Of a stretch of DNA of 64,000 bases, positions 23,120 through 35,249 are shown in pieces. The stretch lies in the NCBI GenBank assembly GCA_022747635.1, contig JAKTNV010000005.1, positions 40,362,738-40,426,737 of the forward strand. The letters run 5' to 3'. The stretch comes from Hetaerina americana. Lineage: Eukaryota; Arthropoda; Insecta; Odonata; Calopterygidae. The notes under the pieces were generated by a model. The model worked only from the letters and a program-made list of their open reading frames with translations. It was not told the origin of the DNA and searched no databases. Both the position numbers and the translations under genes were made by a program. The first letter of the stretch is position 1. Each line of letters begins with the position of its first letter.

Positions 23120-23960
23120 TATGGCCAACGATTGGTGCGGCACTTAGCAATTAGAGTTAAACTTAAACGAAAGTGTAGTGGCACCTTTTCGGAACAGTAG
23201 TTCCCTCCCGAACGCCTACTGAATCAGGTATACCGAAATATAAAGTGTAGACTCGATTTATTCCTTAGGCGTCGCCCTTACTGACGACCTATCATGGATG
23301 AAAAATATTCCGGGAATATATAATCAAGGTAGCAAAAAATTAGCATTCATTAGAAGAGTGTTGGGAAATGTGAAGAGAAGGTTAAAGAGCATGGTATCTT
23401 TCGCTAGTTAGACTTAATTTAGAATATGTTGCTAGTATGTGGGATGCTCATGATGCTGGATTGTTTGGCGAATTAGATCGCGTGTAGCGTAGAAGAGATA
23501 AAGTCTTAAAATGCTGTCATGATAAAACGAGCAGCGTATCACGATTATTACAGAAAGTAAATTGGGAATCACTCATGGAGCGAAGGTTAAATTACGAATT
23601 TAATTTTATGCATCAATTGGATGCAGATATCTCTAGTGATTATGTATAAATGTATTACTAGGCCCATCGCTCTATTATATTAGAGATTATGTCAGTAAAA
23701 TTAGAGAGATGAGGTATAGAACAGATAAATTTGAGATTTGATGAATGGATTTTTCTAACGAGTGATAAGGGATTAGAATAACTGTATACGACCGCACTTG
23801 GGAGGAAAGTATTTTTCTTTCATTTGATTCTAATCATCGTGGCATGTTGTCATTATCTCATCTAACCTTAATTATTGTCATTTTGTATAAACAATTCCTC
23901 CCGTATGCGTTGAGAAGTATATCTCATTTTAACACCCTAATGCCTAACTTATAGCTGCCA
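23120..23960 (+). mobile_element. CR1/L2-like LINE (family 2), 3' half, decayed
   Basis: The plus strand aligns with 43440-44230: GGTGCGGCACTTAGCAATT, CACCT..CGAACG(C/T)CTACTGAAT, TACCGAAATA, the LGV.LT.DLSW equivalent and the ANKKLGFIRR region all appear in order. Many stops and small indels are present. The left edge before 23120 is unclear. It is a dead copy of the post-RT part of the polyprotein. Confidence 0.75.
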
Positions 23961-23964
23961 TGAT

Positions 23965-26540
23965 CTACAGTAATTTGTATCACTCAAAATTCGTAAATAT
24001 TATATCTAAAAATTAGGAACGACTTAATTTTTGATGTTTCATGCCTGATGATTAATCCTCCCATGCCACACAACCTAGCGGCTGCATGCCACGCAAGCCT
24101 AAATGGCTTTGCTGGGTCATATATGGAACGTTTTAATCGATCCTCATCAGCAGATATTTCCCCGTTTACTGATCATCCGCGAACATCTTAGCAGATATTC
24201 ACTTTGTGGTTCAAATCGTGCACAAAAAATATCAGCTACTAAGTGGGTATATAAAATAAAATTAAGCTCAATTTTTCTGTTAACTGTGGAACGATTTGTT
24301 AAATTATTAAAAATCAGCACAGTATCTGTTCAAAATTATTGTTTGATCATAAATTATATGCATTGCGATGAACAATACCAACAATAGAATGAAAGTACCA
24401 GTTTGGAGTTAAAAGGTTTTTCTTCATCATTTGAAGGTTCGATGGTAAAGGTAAAATGGAAATATATATTAATGCTATTTAATTAATCATAATCACGACT
24501 TTGCCGAGTTCTGCCTACATTTAATTACTATAGCGATCATATTTCGGATACACAGCACCTATCATTTTTTTCACACCGAGTATCTCCAAGTGGATAACTC
24601 ATAACGGACTATCCAGAAAGGTCACTTAACTGATATTGTTTCTTGTTTTCTTAGATGACATGTTTGAGATTAACGCATTAATAACTTCGAATGAACACAT
24701 ATGAAAATAGTAAATATGTGTACAGGTAACGAGGAACGAGAAAGAAATATTTTTCCTTTAGTCAAAGAAGATGGTCAATTATTTCGAAACCTTTTTTTTT
24801 CTAAATTGCTGTATTACTCGTATTAAACTTCAGACGCTTCATCCCAAACGGGAAGAGTGGCAACCTTCAATTTGCAGACACCACAGTGGACGTTCAACGG
24901 TGGGCGTTACTTTAGTGCTCGCAACCTTCCCTCTCCAACTAGCCAATGAAATTACCACCGCCAACGGACTATTCCACCACCACATATTAGTGATTGCACA
25001 GTCCGTTAAGGCAAGCCAACCAAGAATACACAGCCATTTAGTTCCTGCAATCAGTTCGTTTCATCCGTGGTATTTTGCCTTTTCTGTCTCTAAAACAGCC
25101 AATTAAAAAATAATGCAATAAGTAAAACCACTCGGGTATTCTAAATGAGCTTGGAAATTAACCACAATTTAAATGAATACTTATTTATCACTAGCTATTT
25201 ATTACCACTGCTGACAACATTTATTTTCACTTTGCAGCGCCAGTAATAAATGCACAACAAAACTCAAAGGTTGAGCAGGTGGTTTATATTGATCCTTTGT
25301 GCTAGGAAACAACCAGTAAGTTCAGGATATGAATACCGACAGAGTAAGCCATAATGGTCACTATTAAAGCTAATGATTATTAACCTATATTCATTGCCGA
25401 ATTAAACTAAAACTCTTACGTGGCCGTTTAGCGTCAATAGCGTCACTCATATGCCTGCCTATTTTTCTCAATTATTTATTAATAAGTTCGCGAATGACAT
25501 AAACGAGGATCTAGGAAATATTGAGTGACTCTGTATAAGTTTTCGTGAGCCAAATACAAAACAGTGAGTGCCCCATCCAGACAGGATAAGTACACATAGC
25601 ACAACCTCATGCTACATACTTGTATGCTCTCTAGAATGCGGGATGGGAAATTATCAAAGATGCCGTGAATTTAACTTAACTGATTCGAGGTCAAACAAAA
25701 TTTACCATGACTATTTGAATCATACCAAAATACGACGGCAGCTATTCTTTATTCCATTCTCTCAACACTCTATGGATCTATTTATTCAGTTTTCGTTGAT
25801 ATTTCCAATAATAGTGGGTTAACTGAAACCATCTCTCACATGTCCCAATGAGACAATTCAGGATATCGGGGCAGAGATAATCGGTTAATGCCTTGACTTT
25901 TAGGGCATTAAATTCCGTATGAAGAAATCTTGAAAAATAATGTTCAATTGGCGATGGAGTCATAAGTTATTACAATAATAATGTCACCGAACCCAGCGAA
26001 ATATCTTTGTACAGCGTTATACAGCTTTCACCCATCATATTGTACTACATTTCCCAGGATAATAAAAAAGCATGAACCAAAATACGAGAGAAGAACAAAT
26101 AAGATTACATAATGCGCTTGTTCAAAGAAAGGCTAACTTGTCCGCCGAAAAATGGGCATTTTCTTCGGGCGAGTACGTGCTACAATGTGATCTTCTAAGT
26201 GATCACGATTGGTTCCAAATTTCTGAGGCGCATCATTATGTTGAAATAATCAACTCCGGCTGTGGTAGCGTTGAAGGCTAGCAGAACTGTTTCCAAATCA
26301 CATTCGCCAACCATAGTCAAACAAACGTATTTTTAATTTAAACGATATCCATAACAGCCAAAAAATAATGAGTTGCCTTTGATGTCACCATCCGTGAATG
26401 GCAACCACTAAATCACCGAAAAATTTGGTACCAGAGTCGAGACGCCCCATCCAAAAATGGGAATTTATATACGCTTCATGTATGTGTGCCACATACGTAA
26501 CAATGATACCAATATGAGACATATATATGCAGCATATAAA
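23965..26540. other. AT-rich stretch without supported genes
   Basis: ORFs reach 111 codons (24771-25106) with no recognised domain. A somewhat GC-richer patch lies at 24850-25000. I see nothing else. Confidence 0.45.
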
Positions 26541-26544
26541 AGTA

Positions 26545-26604
26545 ATAATTATATTATTATTAGGTAATCTACCGGTTAAGGTAGGTTTTTGGATGGACAC
26601 AGCT
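26545..26604 (-). mobile_element. minimal LINE family 1 tail (42 bp plus ATT repeat)
   Basis: GGTAATCTACCGGTTAAGG through the GGATGGACACAGCT stretch (26563-26604) matches the extreme 3' end of family 1 at 20553-20594, with ATT-type repeat at its left. Homology stops at 26604. This is an extreme 5' truncation that keeps only the 3' end of the element. Confidence 0.8.
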
Positions 26605-26811
26605 GTAATACTTTTATGTATGTAATAATTTTTGCCGTTTTATGTTTGGGACATAAATGTACGAAATATACCTGTACACGTAACACCTCGAATATGCATG
26701 CGTAATAAACAAAATACCTAATTAATTATAAAAATATATATAAAAATTAAAAACATAATAGTTATAATAATAATTATATATATAATAATTATATATATAT
26801 AAATTTAAAAA

Positions 26812-26899
26812 AACATAAACACAGTAATCAACCCGAAGGTCGGTTTAGTAGGTGATGGTAGAGTTCTCCCAGTACTAAGCCCTATACGGCGTGTGAAAT
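26812..26899. repeat. dispersed repeat copy, shared with 51802-51876
   Basis: Shared blocks with the second copy are ATAAACACAGTAATCA, CCCGAAGGTC, CCCAGTA.TAAGCCC and CGGCGTGTGAAA, in the same order and strand. The second copy lacks about a dozen bases in the middle. It is probably a SINE or the 3' end of a larger element. No promoter box is certain. Confidence 0.65.
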
Positions 26900-26946
26900 A
26901 TAAATACTATATATATATATATAGTATTTATATTTCACACGCCGTA
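26885..26946. repeat. 62-bp perfect palindrome
   Basis: The two 31-nt halves are exact reverse complements with no spacer, running from TACGGCGTGTG at the left to CACACGCCGTA at the right, with a TA repeat at the centre. The left arm includes the end of the dispersed repeat, so the right arm is an inverted duplication of it. It could extrude as a cruciform. Confidence 0.9.
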
Positions 26947-27069
26947 CACGTAACGTATATATATATATACACACACACACATATTATATATATGTGTTTA
27001 TATATATAAATATATATATATACATAAAAATACATATATGTATATATATATGCATGTGAGCTATATATG

Positions 27070-29555
27070 TATAGCTCTCTCGCTGCAAAATGTTTTGTCA
27101 TGGCTGAAGCGGAGACTAGAGATAGCTAAAATGCGCTTGTTTTCTGAGGTAAGCCTAAAAAATGTGTGAGCGGAAGCTCGAAAAGAAAATCACGATGAGG
27201 CTATGTGCTCACCTTCAAAGCGTTAGAACGCATGCCCGTTGTTCTGCACGGTTTCCTCTTTGGCTGCTGTCCAACAATAAAGATTTCTCAGTATCGGCGT
27301 TAAATCTTTGGCCAAAGTGTAACAATAATATACTGAAATCTTTTGAAATATATATTTCAGCTGTTGCGCACATAAATTGCAGCTATCCCGCATGCATATG
27401 CATATAGCATTCATAAAACGGAGAGGAATGTCCTTATATTTTATACGCATATGCTTTTGTAATATTAGTGGCAGAGCTAAATTTTCTCTCTATTCAATTC
27501 TGTCCATTCTCTTCAAAACGCACCATAATTGTCGCAAACCTCTGAATTTTTTCACCATCCTCCTCCACGCAGAGTTGGAGACATGTGACGGCTTTGCGCA
27601 AATCGGCAGCATCTCGTACGAGCATCGCTACCCGCGCATCCGGCGGCACGCAGTAAAACTTCTCATGGTTTATACCGCACCCAAGGGAGCAATTAAAGTC
27701 ATCCTATAATCGGTAACCGCCTGTAATTACCAATGAGGTTATTTGCATTGCATTTTGAGCGTGAAAGGTCAAATGTGAGCAATCGAAAGAGTAGCACGGA
27801 TGCGTTCTCAGTGCCTTAACGTTTCCACGGGATTCATTTCGGAATGATTGCTCCCGACCGCCCCTTCCCATCACTCAACTCAATCCATTCCGCTAATGAG
27901 AAAAACGAGTCGTGAGTCTCAAGTAATGGGCGAAACTGTCATTTACCGAATGGCATTGCGTTAAATTGAGTTGATAGTCCGCACTTGTGACAGGGAAAAT
28001 ACCATCCCGAGGAAGATTTTATTTCTCCGCCATAGGCGCGGATTTAGTTTGAACTTTTTTTTAACCTTCCCTCGAGATGGATTTCGCGGGGGAATTGATT
28101 ACTCCTCCTTAATTGAGAAAATTGAACACACAACATTCTCAATTCATATGAGAGAGAAACTGACATGTAAATGTTATACTTATTTGGATGACCAAACAGG
28201 TGTACGGGCATGCGCTATTGAGTAGGTAAGCGATGCGGGGATGCAGAGTGCACGGGTATGCCTTCAAGGATAATGTGTATAGGGAATATTTTAGATTTCT
28301 TCAGACTGTTTGACGATGTGGTTAAGCAATAATATTCATTAAGCTTCCATGATTTTATCGAATTCACTGCCAATTGACGCTAATGATTGACTCAACTTGG
28401 TAGCAAGCGGTGTATTTGAACGGAAAATTTACGTCATGACGAAAAATTACGTGAAGAGCTTTTCAACTTAAGTTTTTCAATAAACTGTTCAGATAAAATC
28501 GACGACTGATAATGATTGAACGGTTACTAGTATAGAAATACACTTCGTTTTCATCAAGTTCGATGGCTAGACTGCTATTTTAATGTGATCAGTTACAGTC
28601 TTCGGAATGTTTATTACCAAAGACAAAAATGCTGGTGCCAGATTCTTTGTCATATACGTGCCTTGATTTCTCGACCCTCTATCATAGCTACAGAAAGGCT
28701 TCAGGTGAGGTAACTGCGTATGATGCAACGAGAATTCTTGGTCATCGGGTCAAGCATTTAAGGAAGAGAATTTCTACGGTCATTCTCAAGAGGTTACGAA
28801 GAGACTTCGGCCGGACATTCCGACGTTCGCGTGAAAGGGAAAGGTGACGTTTATCACGCCAGAAAAAAAGTGGGATTCTTTTTTGAAAAATAAGTGAATT
28901 AAAGAGTAGGAAAAGCAGTGCATTGCTATTTAGATGAAACTTAAAGTGTTTTGTTGCTTGAAACCAACAAAATATTGCCTCGATGATCCCATTTCACTTG
29001 AAAACTATAAATAAAACTTAAAAATTATAAATTCGAATTTAACACTGCAGGAGAGGCTGATTTAAAAAATGTCAAGATTAGTTTAGCCATCATCTATACT
29101 TGAAAACTTCAAGTGGTGCTACAAGACCAATCCGTGGAAAAACAGACCTAGTTCAATCGATTGGAGTTTCTTTTTCCATCTATTGTTCTGTTCCAGAATC
29201 TGATCCATCTATTTGAGTTCTCAACAGAGTTCCTTTCCCGACTTTAGTTGGCCGAAGCGTTTCACACCAATCCTCGATGTGAAAACTAAAGTGAATGGAA
29301 TGGAGGAATGGACATTTTCAATTCATATCATCGAAGAAAACGGAACCAGAAACCATCCACTGACCATATATACAGACCTAAGGGGGCATTGGGATTGCAA
29401 TTGATATCTGATAGCATTCTCGAAAGTAACATATTAACCCAATTTTGTGGCTAAAATGTTTATGTGATGCAATTGATACCTGACCCCTATGTTATTAAAA
29501 AGCAAAATATGACCTTCGACCCGAGTCAAATGGAGAAAATATTGAGTAATAATGC
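27070..29555. other. stretch without firmly supported genes
   Basis: A GC-richer patch at 27560-27720 holds the exon-like segment described separately. Other ORFs (27162-27407, 27971-28225, 28629-28847) have no recognised domain. Confidence 0.4.
27573..27652 (+). other. possible short internal exon (speculative)
   Basis: A pyrimidine-rich run ending in CCACGCAG at 27572 precedes a segment whose frame starting at 27575 has mostly G or C third positions (TGT GAC GGC TTT GCG, then ATC GGC AGC ATC TCG TAC GAG), unlike the surrounding AT-rich DNA. It reads ETCDGFAQIGSISYEHRYPR and continues to a weak GTAAAA donor. I do not recognise the peptide. Another frame is also open, so coding is possible but unproved. 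Confidence 0.22.
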
Positions 29556-29656
29556 AATTTTATTATTATAATTATTTTATTATATAATTATAATTTAATA
29601 AAATTATAATTATAATTTAATTATAATTATAATTAAATTTTATTATTTAATTATGT
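29556..29656. repeat. AT-only low-complexity tract with internal inverted repeats
   Basis: About 100 bp composed almost wholly of ATTATAATTATAATTTAAT units, many self-complementary. Confidence 0.8.
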
Positions 29657-29659
29657 TCT

Positions 29660-32395
29660 TCACTGACTTTCCTATTTTATGTTGAAAATGCCCACCGGTG
29701 ACTATAAATTTAATATATGAGGAGAAATCGGGCATGTACCACAGAATTCACCGATAAAATGTTTAAGCTAACATTTCTTTTTAATTTTTAGATCTTACAT
29801 TTGCATTAATTCAAGTTCTACTTGCCTGCGAAACGAGCCAGCACAAAGATAATTTAAAAAAAAGAATAAACACATGTTCATCGAGGTTTATGAGTAAGCG
29901 ATTCTCTTACTGAAAAAGGTTTTCAGGAATGGAACTTTAATGGGTTGACTTTGCTGGGCCCTTAAGTCATTCGACACTTGTTTAACGATCCGCTAGTGGC
30001 AAGGAAGACGAGTGGAGAGTGTGTTATTAAAACCATTAAATCTGGCCTTTCACTTTCGGAATAAAACATGAGCCAATGGCCTCCACTATATGGAGATGCA
30101 GTGACGCTTCTCCTCAGGATTTCTTTACAAGAGACGATTAAACAATGGGTGTGAAGAATTTCTCCGAGCAAATGGAGCGAGGTGAATGCCGATGGAAAGA
30201 GATTATGGGCTGATGTAAAGTATACGGCGGGGAATGAGCTTGAAACTATATTGCCCCAACCTTTTACGCTCCAATGTCGCGATCTAACAGGCGTCAAAGT
30301 TTCTTAACGAGACACGTTTAGCAATCGATGAATAAATCATTGTAACAAACGAAATATATCCAAAACATATGGAACAGACATACGTTCCAAAATATGCACG
30401 TCCTTCAGCTGTAAGGAATATAATCTTTCGTGGAAAAATTGAACGAAATTTCAGCAGCAGGAAAAAAGCTAAGGTAAGTGGTTTTGAGCATTCATTTAAA
30501 TAAAGGGAGATGTACATGGTTATGGTTTTTGGTTGAATTGACTTTTTCTGTGCCAAGATCGTATGAAAAATTAACACCGTTCAGTGGAGCATGGAAATTC
30601 TTCAGTTTTATGCTTAAATGCTCAGAAGTGCTTCTATATTCCTCTCATACTCTTAATTTAATAACATTTACCTAGAAAAGAGGCTAGTGAAACGTAAAAA
30701 TGACTCAATGAACTTGCAACTTACATTTATCAAAGCAATTATTTCCGAGCAAATTTCAATTTTCACAACAGAATCAAAAATAGGATTTTTATAGTCTCAA
30801 ACATCTCTGAGTCTACTAGGAGCTCGGATGATGGAGGTATTCACCCAAAAGCAATCCAATTAAACCATTTCTTCGAACCCAAAATCACCGCTTGCGAATC
30901 CAGATTGACCCGAGTCCAGCTGCAAAGTATCATTTTTCAATCCATCAGAAATTCGACCCAAAACGAACAGATGCATGGCTCACAAAAAGTCTCCGCCGGT
31001 GAAAATCCTTTCGCCATTGATCGTGTTGGGAATATCTCGTGATGATAATACTAAAAACCCCTCGAATAACCCACTTCGGGGAAGAACGGCCGGGAGACCG
31101 GTACGAACGCATCAAATATGCTGTGTAGGATTCCGATCTCTTAGATCAACGTTGTCATGGGAACAACGAGGAATCGATTCCATGAGCCCCTCCCTCCCCC
31201 GCACGGCTGCCATTTCAAAGCGTGTTTTGTTATTTTCTGCATCCTTAAAGAGAGATATCACTCGAGTGGGGAATCATGTATTTTCTTGCGCACCTCGCCA
31301 TGGCATACTTGTATGCCACCACAATTTATTTTTCAGAGACGTGGAAACACACACCGCGACCTCTTTTTCCCACGAGATAGAAGGTAATAGTGGAAGAAAA
31401 AATGAAAGAGATTGCTCTTTCTACTAGCCCATCTTCATACTTTACGGCACTGACGAAGCACCCAGAGCGTCGGATCTCCCATGCCCTCGACCCCGTGCGC
31501 GGGCCGAGATGCGATTCGGAGAGAGGGGGCAGAGAAGTGAGGCTGGGAATGTGGATGGGTTGAGTGAGCGAATGAACTAGGAGGATAGGAGGGAGCCAAT
31601 ACGAGGAAATCGAACGCCGTTGGAAGTCTGCGTTGTAGAGAGAAGGTACAGAACGATAAAGTAACCGTGAATGACACGAGGTGACGAACAAAGTGTCAAC
31701 TCCACATTCTGGAGATCGTTTGATGATTTGAGCGGACAGAAAAATTGCAGCTACAATTCAAAAACATCGCAAGATTGTGTTGTGATTCTGGTGAAGATAG
31801 ACTTGGGGTTGACTCTTTTCTTTCAAGGAAACCTTCGGTAAACTTATATATACAATGAACTCGAAGGAAAAATTATCAATACATTCGGACGTGTATTGGA
31901 AAACATTCCACAAAAATTATTTATCGTTCTCGACCTCGGCGTTAATTACAGAACATTTTGCTCGATGGTTATCGAGTGAAATGGCATTTTGATTTCCAAT
32001 TCTCAGTTTAAACTGATGTGGTCCTCTGCGAAGAGAAAAATGTGCCGTCTTTTATTTACACGAAACTTGTAATGCTGGTGGACATCTATCGTGATAAACG
32101 CCCTGGTGGGTGCTAGTATTGTGGAATGCTGCCTATTAAATGTCTAATCATCACGGCACACTGTTGCAAATGGGAAGATAATTACTACTTTCATTTCATT
32201 TTTGCATGTACTCCCCATGAGTAAATTATTTAAATTGTTACCTTGTTAACTTGTTTGTCTACTGTTAAGGGTATATTTTATCTGACGCAGAGACTAAAGC
32301 TTCTTAACTCTGCCCAACATGTCACAAAATACCGTTACACAATGCACTGCACGAATTAATTTTTAAATTCCTCGTACCATCTGCCTTGATTCAAC
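29660..32395. other. stretch without supported genes
   Basis: The 150-codon ORF at 30975-31427 and the 121-codon minus ORF at 31326-31691 have no recognised domain and overlap each other on opposite strands. A GC-richer purine patch lies at about 31440-31620. Confidence 0.45.
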
Positions 32396-32479
32396 CCAAG
32401 ATGAAAAATCTTTTCTTACCCCTTAGCTTCTTATCCAACAGTCTCCTTTTTTAAGTCTTCAGAATTTCATAGACACTTA

Positions 32480-32810
32480 CTATGTACTGCATTGACCTTT
32501 CTCTTATCCGAATTCTTCCAACAACGTTCTCTCTTCCCCACCATTCCCAAAATTTCTTCGTTTGTTTCCCTTTTATGCCATTTTATTTTCTCCATCTCTC
32601 CACAACCACATCTCAAAATCCTCCAATCCATCCAATCTGCATGCTTAACTTCTCTTCCCCAACGACAGGTTTGAATCTACAAAACTACGCTCCATATCAA
32701 GGGTTCCACTCATATTTTACTCAAATATGTCCATATTAAGGTTCATGCCATCTACTTCCTTGTATTTTTAAAAGCTTTATTACGAAGCTCTTTGCTAAGC
32801 GAAATTTCTA
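32480..32810 (-). mobile_element. LINE family 1 relic (post-RT region)
   Basis: The plus strand follows the antisense of copy 20.85-21.05 kb block by block: CCACCATTCCCAAAATTTCTTCGTTTGTTT, CATTTTATTTTCTCCATCTC, CACATCTCAAAATCCTCCA and CTACGCTCCATATCAA align with their counterparts there. It is diverged, with indels, and has no coding value. (Each quoted block is a fragment of the alignment; the first is at 32539-32568.). Confidence 0.65.
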
Positions 32811-32839
32811 TTTTTTTAAATTATTTATTTTCACTCAAT

Positions 32840-34480
32840 TATGAAAATATACGATTCCGTGTGGTGTTTTGATTCTTTTCAGTTTCATGAGTTATGCTTA
32901 ATTTTCACGATTTCACTAGTTGAAAAACATGTATTCTAAAATTTACAATATTTGCCGATTGATAAAAATACAATTCATATACTGTGAATAAACTCACCGG
33001 AAAACAAGACTGTGATGATGGGTATAGGAGTAAAAACCAGGCGTCAGGAAAAAGAAAGGAATGCGAGTGATGGGAAGGCCAAGCGCAAAGGAAACGAGAG
33101 AGTAGTCGAGTCATGGTTGAAACCTGCCACCAGAAGAACGGACTGAGTGAGGATAGGTAATTATTTTTAAGTAGTTACAGACCACGAAAGGTGTAAGTTA
33201 ATTGCATATGGGAGTTTTACTCAGGTGTAGCTTTAAATCATGCTAGGATTTTCTACCAAGAGCAAGAGGGACTTGATAACAGTTGTGATCTCGCGGAGAT
33301 AAATAGGGAGTTCATTGGGGTGCTTTCAAGATCAGGATTGGTGATAGGATCAACCCGACTAGAATGCCGTATAGACTTAGTGCTGCTTCATTTTTCAATA
33401 CTCTCTCCTTTAAAAAAAAACGCATTTTCAGACGGAAAGCAGTCTACAGGCGAACCAAAAAACTGGAAGATTATGCCAATGATAAACGTGACACAAAATT
33501 GCCTTATTTATTTATGATTCGCCCGAAACTTGGGAGATCTTTCTGCCCGAGAGGATAACTCAAGACATCGTTCCATTGTTCCTGGGAGAAACCTTCGGGC
33601 CCAAATCAGAGTGTTCGTGGGCCTTCTGATGTGGTACGTACAACATTAAAAAGAGTTCTTCAAATCTCCATTGGAAAAATCATACATTTACTTTTGAAAT
33701 TAATGAATGAAAAATGCAACAAATTCCTTAAAAAGTGATTTTTGTGATCTATTTATGATTTGTAAAACGATTCTTGGGTAGGAGGAGTATTGGGCAGGAG
33801 AAAAGGGAGGACAAATGATGAAAATGTTATTCGAGAACAAGCTAATAAATAGTTGAATTTGAATTATTTGCTCAATGCGCTCTGCACTCTGTCCTTAGGT
33901 ACTGAACCAGTAGACATAAAAGGCAATTGAGAATGGATTTTATTTGTATCCGAGAGTTTACTTCTTTTCGTTCCCCTTACTAAAAAAATTATCCAAATTA
34001 GTAAAAATGATTACAGTTAAAACAGTCATTAATACGGCATTGTTCAAAGATGTTTCCCAGGCTCTGAAATGTAAATGCCGGAGGCAAAATCTAGTTTCGT
34101 GTATTTTTTCCCAACTTCGAGGCCGTTATAGTATGGCAGGGATTATCATGATATAAATGCTATTTTCCCCTGAAAATATTTCACTGAAACCAATTTCGAG
34201 GTGATGGAAGGAGTTTAAAAACGTTTTCACATGCGAGAAACGATTTTTTCCCATAGAACCCTGATCACATGTAATGCGATATTTTTCAACACTATTAAAT
34301 GTAATCTGAAACTAATTTGTAAAATATAACTTTCATGTGGTCCTTGATAGGGACATGGAGCAGCCTGATCCCGGTCCAAGAAATTAGGCACGTGAAGGTA
34401 ACTAGCCTTACTCGTAGCAAGCAGAGAGCGAACAGAGCGAATAACAGCCCAACGGACGGAGAAGACAGAAGGATTTTAAG
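32840..34480. other. AT-rich stretch without supported genes
   Basis: ORFs of 60-70 codons lack recognisable motifs. I see nothing else. Confidence 0.5.
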
Positions 34481-34483
34481 GAG

Positions 34484-35060
34484 GCATGTAATAGAGGGGG
34501 TGGGTGGGTGAGGGGGGGGAAGTTGACGCCTCGTGAGATTAGCCCCCTTTCCGCACGCCCCTGAGCTCCCTGACCCGGTTGTTCCACTGCCGTCGTGAGC
34601 GAGGTCATGGGGGGGAGTGCACCCTTTCCCCTCATGCGGAGGGATGGGAGACATAATTAGAGAATGGGAGGGGGGGATTCAAGTCGGGAGTCGTGGGAGG
34701 GAAAAGGGAATGGGATCAGGGGACGAAGGATGCAGAAGCGGAGAACGGGATGGCATAGAACTTTCCTCGTGCGGACGGGTAAGGGAGAGAGAGACGGAGA
34801 GAGGGACAAGTGGCGTAACTGGTGAGAGGTTAGAGGGAGACTCGTTGCGGGGGAAGAGTGGGGACGAGCCATCGGGCGCCCCGCCATTTTCTCTCCTCCT
34901 CCTTCTTCCACTTCCAATATTGCCGTGGTATTCGAGGTACTCCCACTTGCAAATTGGATGCACTTCGCTTAGGCGATTCTAATGACCGAGTGGTGGTGCC
35001 TTGGCCTCTTGAGGGGAAGGATGGACTGTTTGAGGGAGGGAGGGTTTAGAGGCGTACGGC
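34484..35060. other. GC-rich polypurine tract
   Basis: GGGTGGGTGGGTG, GAGAGAGAGACGGAGAG and similar runs dominate the plus strand. Overlapping ORFs of 75-121 codons on both strands follow from the composition. It resembles the blocks at 1.4, 8.5 and 61.8 kb. A promoter- or GAGA-type regulatory role is conceivable but untested. Confidence 0.55.
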
Positions 35061-35095
35061 TGTGATTAGCCGGGAGACTAGGGAAGAAGAAGCAG

Positions 35096-35154
35096 ATGGC
35101 GGGATCCGACGAATTATGGACACGATCGGGAGTGGTTACGACCTCTCTGCGGCG
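35096..35154 (+). other. possible first coding exon (speculative)
   Basis: Just downstream of the GC/GA-rich block, an ATG in a good context (GCAGATGG) opens a frame MAGSDELWTRSGVVTTSLR that meets a donor-like GTGAGG at 35155. The arrangement of a GC-rich block, ATG and donor is what a promoter plus first exon would look like. The peptide is not recognised and no acceptor partner can be assigned. Confidence 0.15.
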
Positions 35155-35249
35155 GTGAGGGTTAGACTGTGCCCAGATGTGCAGGTAGTACGTGCATTGT
35201 TGGTTCAGTCGTGGCCGGATCAAGTGCGCGCCGTGATTTAGGTACTCGA

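Larger units (their letters stand above)
26700..27065. repeat. AT-rich compound microsatellite region
   Basis: TAATAATTATATATA, TATATACACACAC and similar simple repeats fill most of the stretch. It also holds the short dispersed repeat at 26812-26899 and the palindrome at 26885-26946. Confidence 0.8.
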
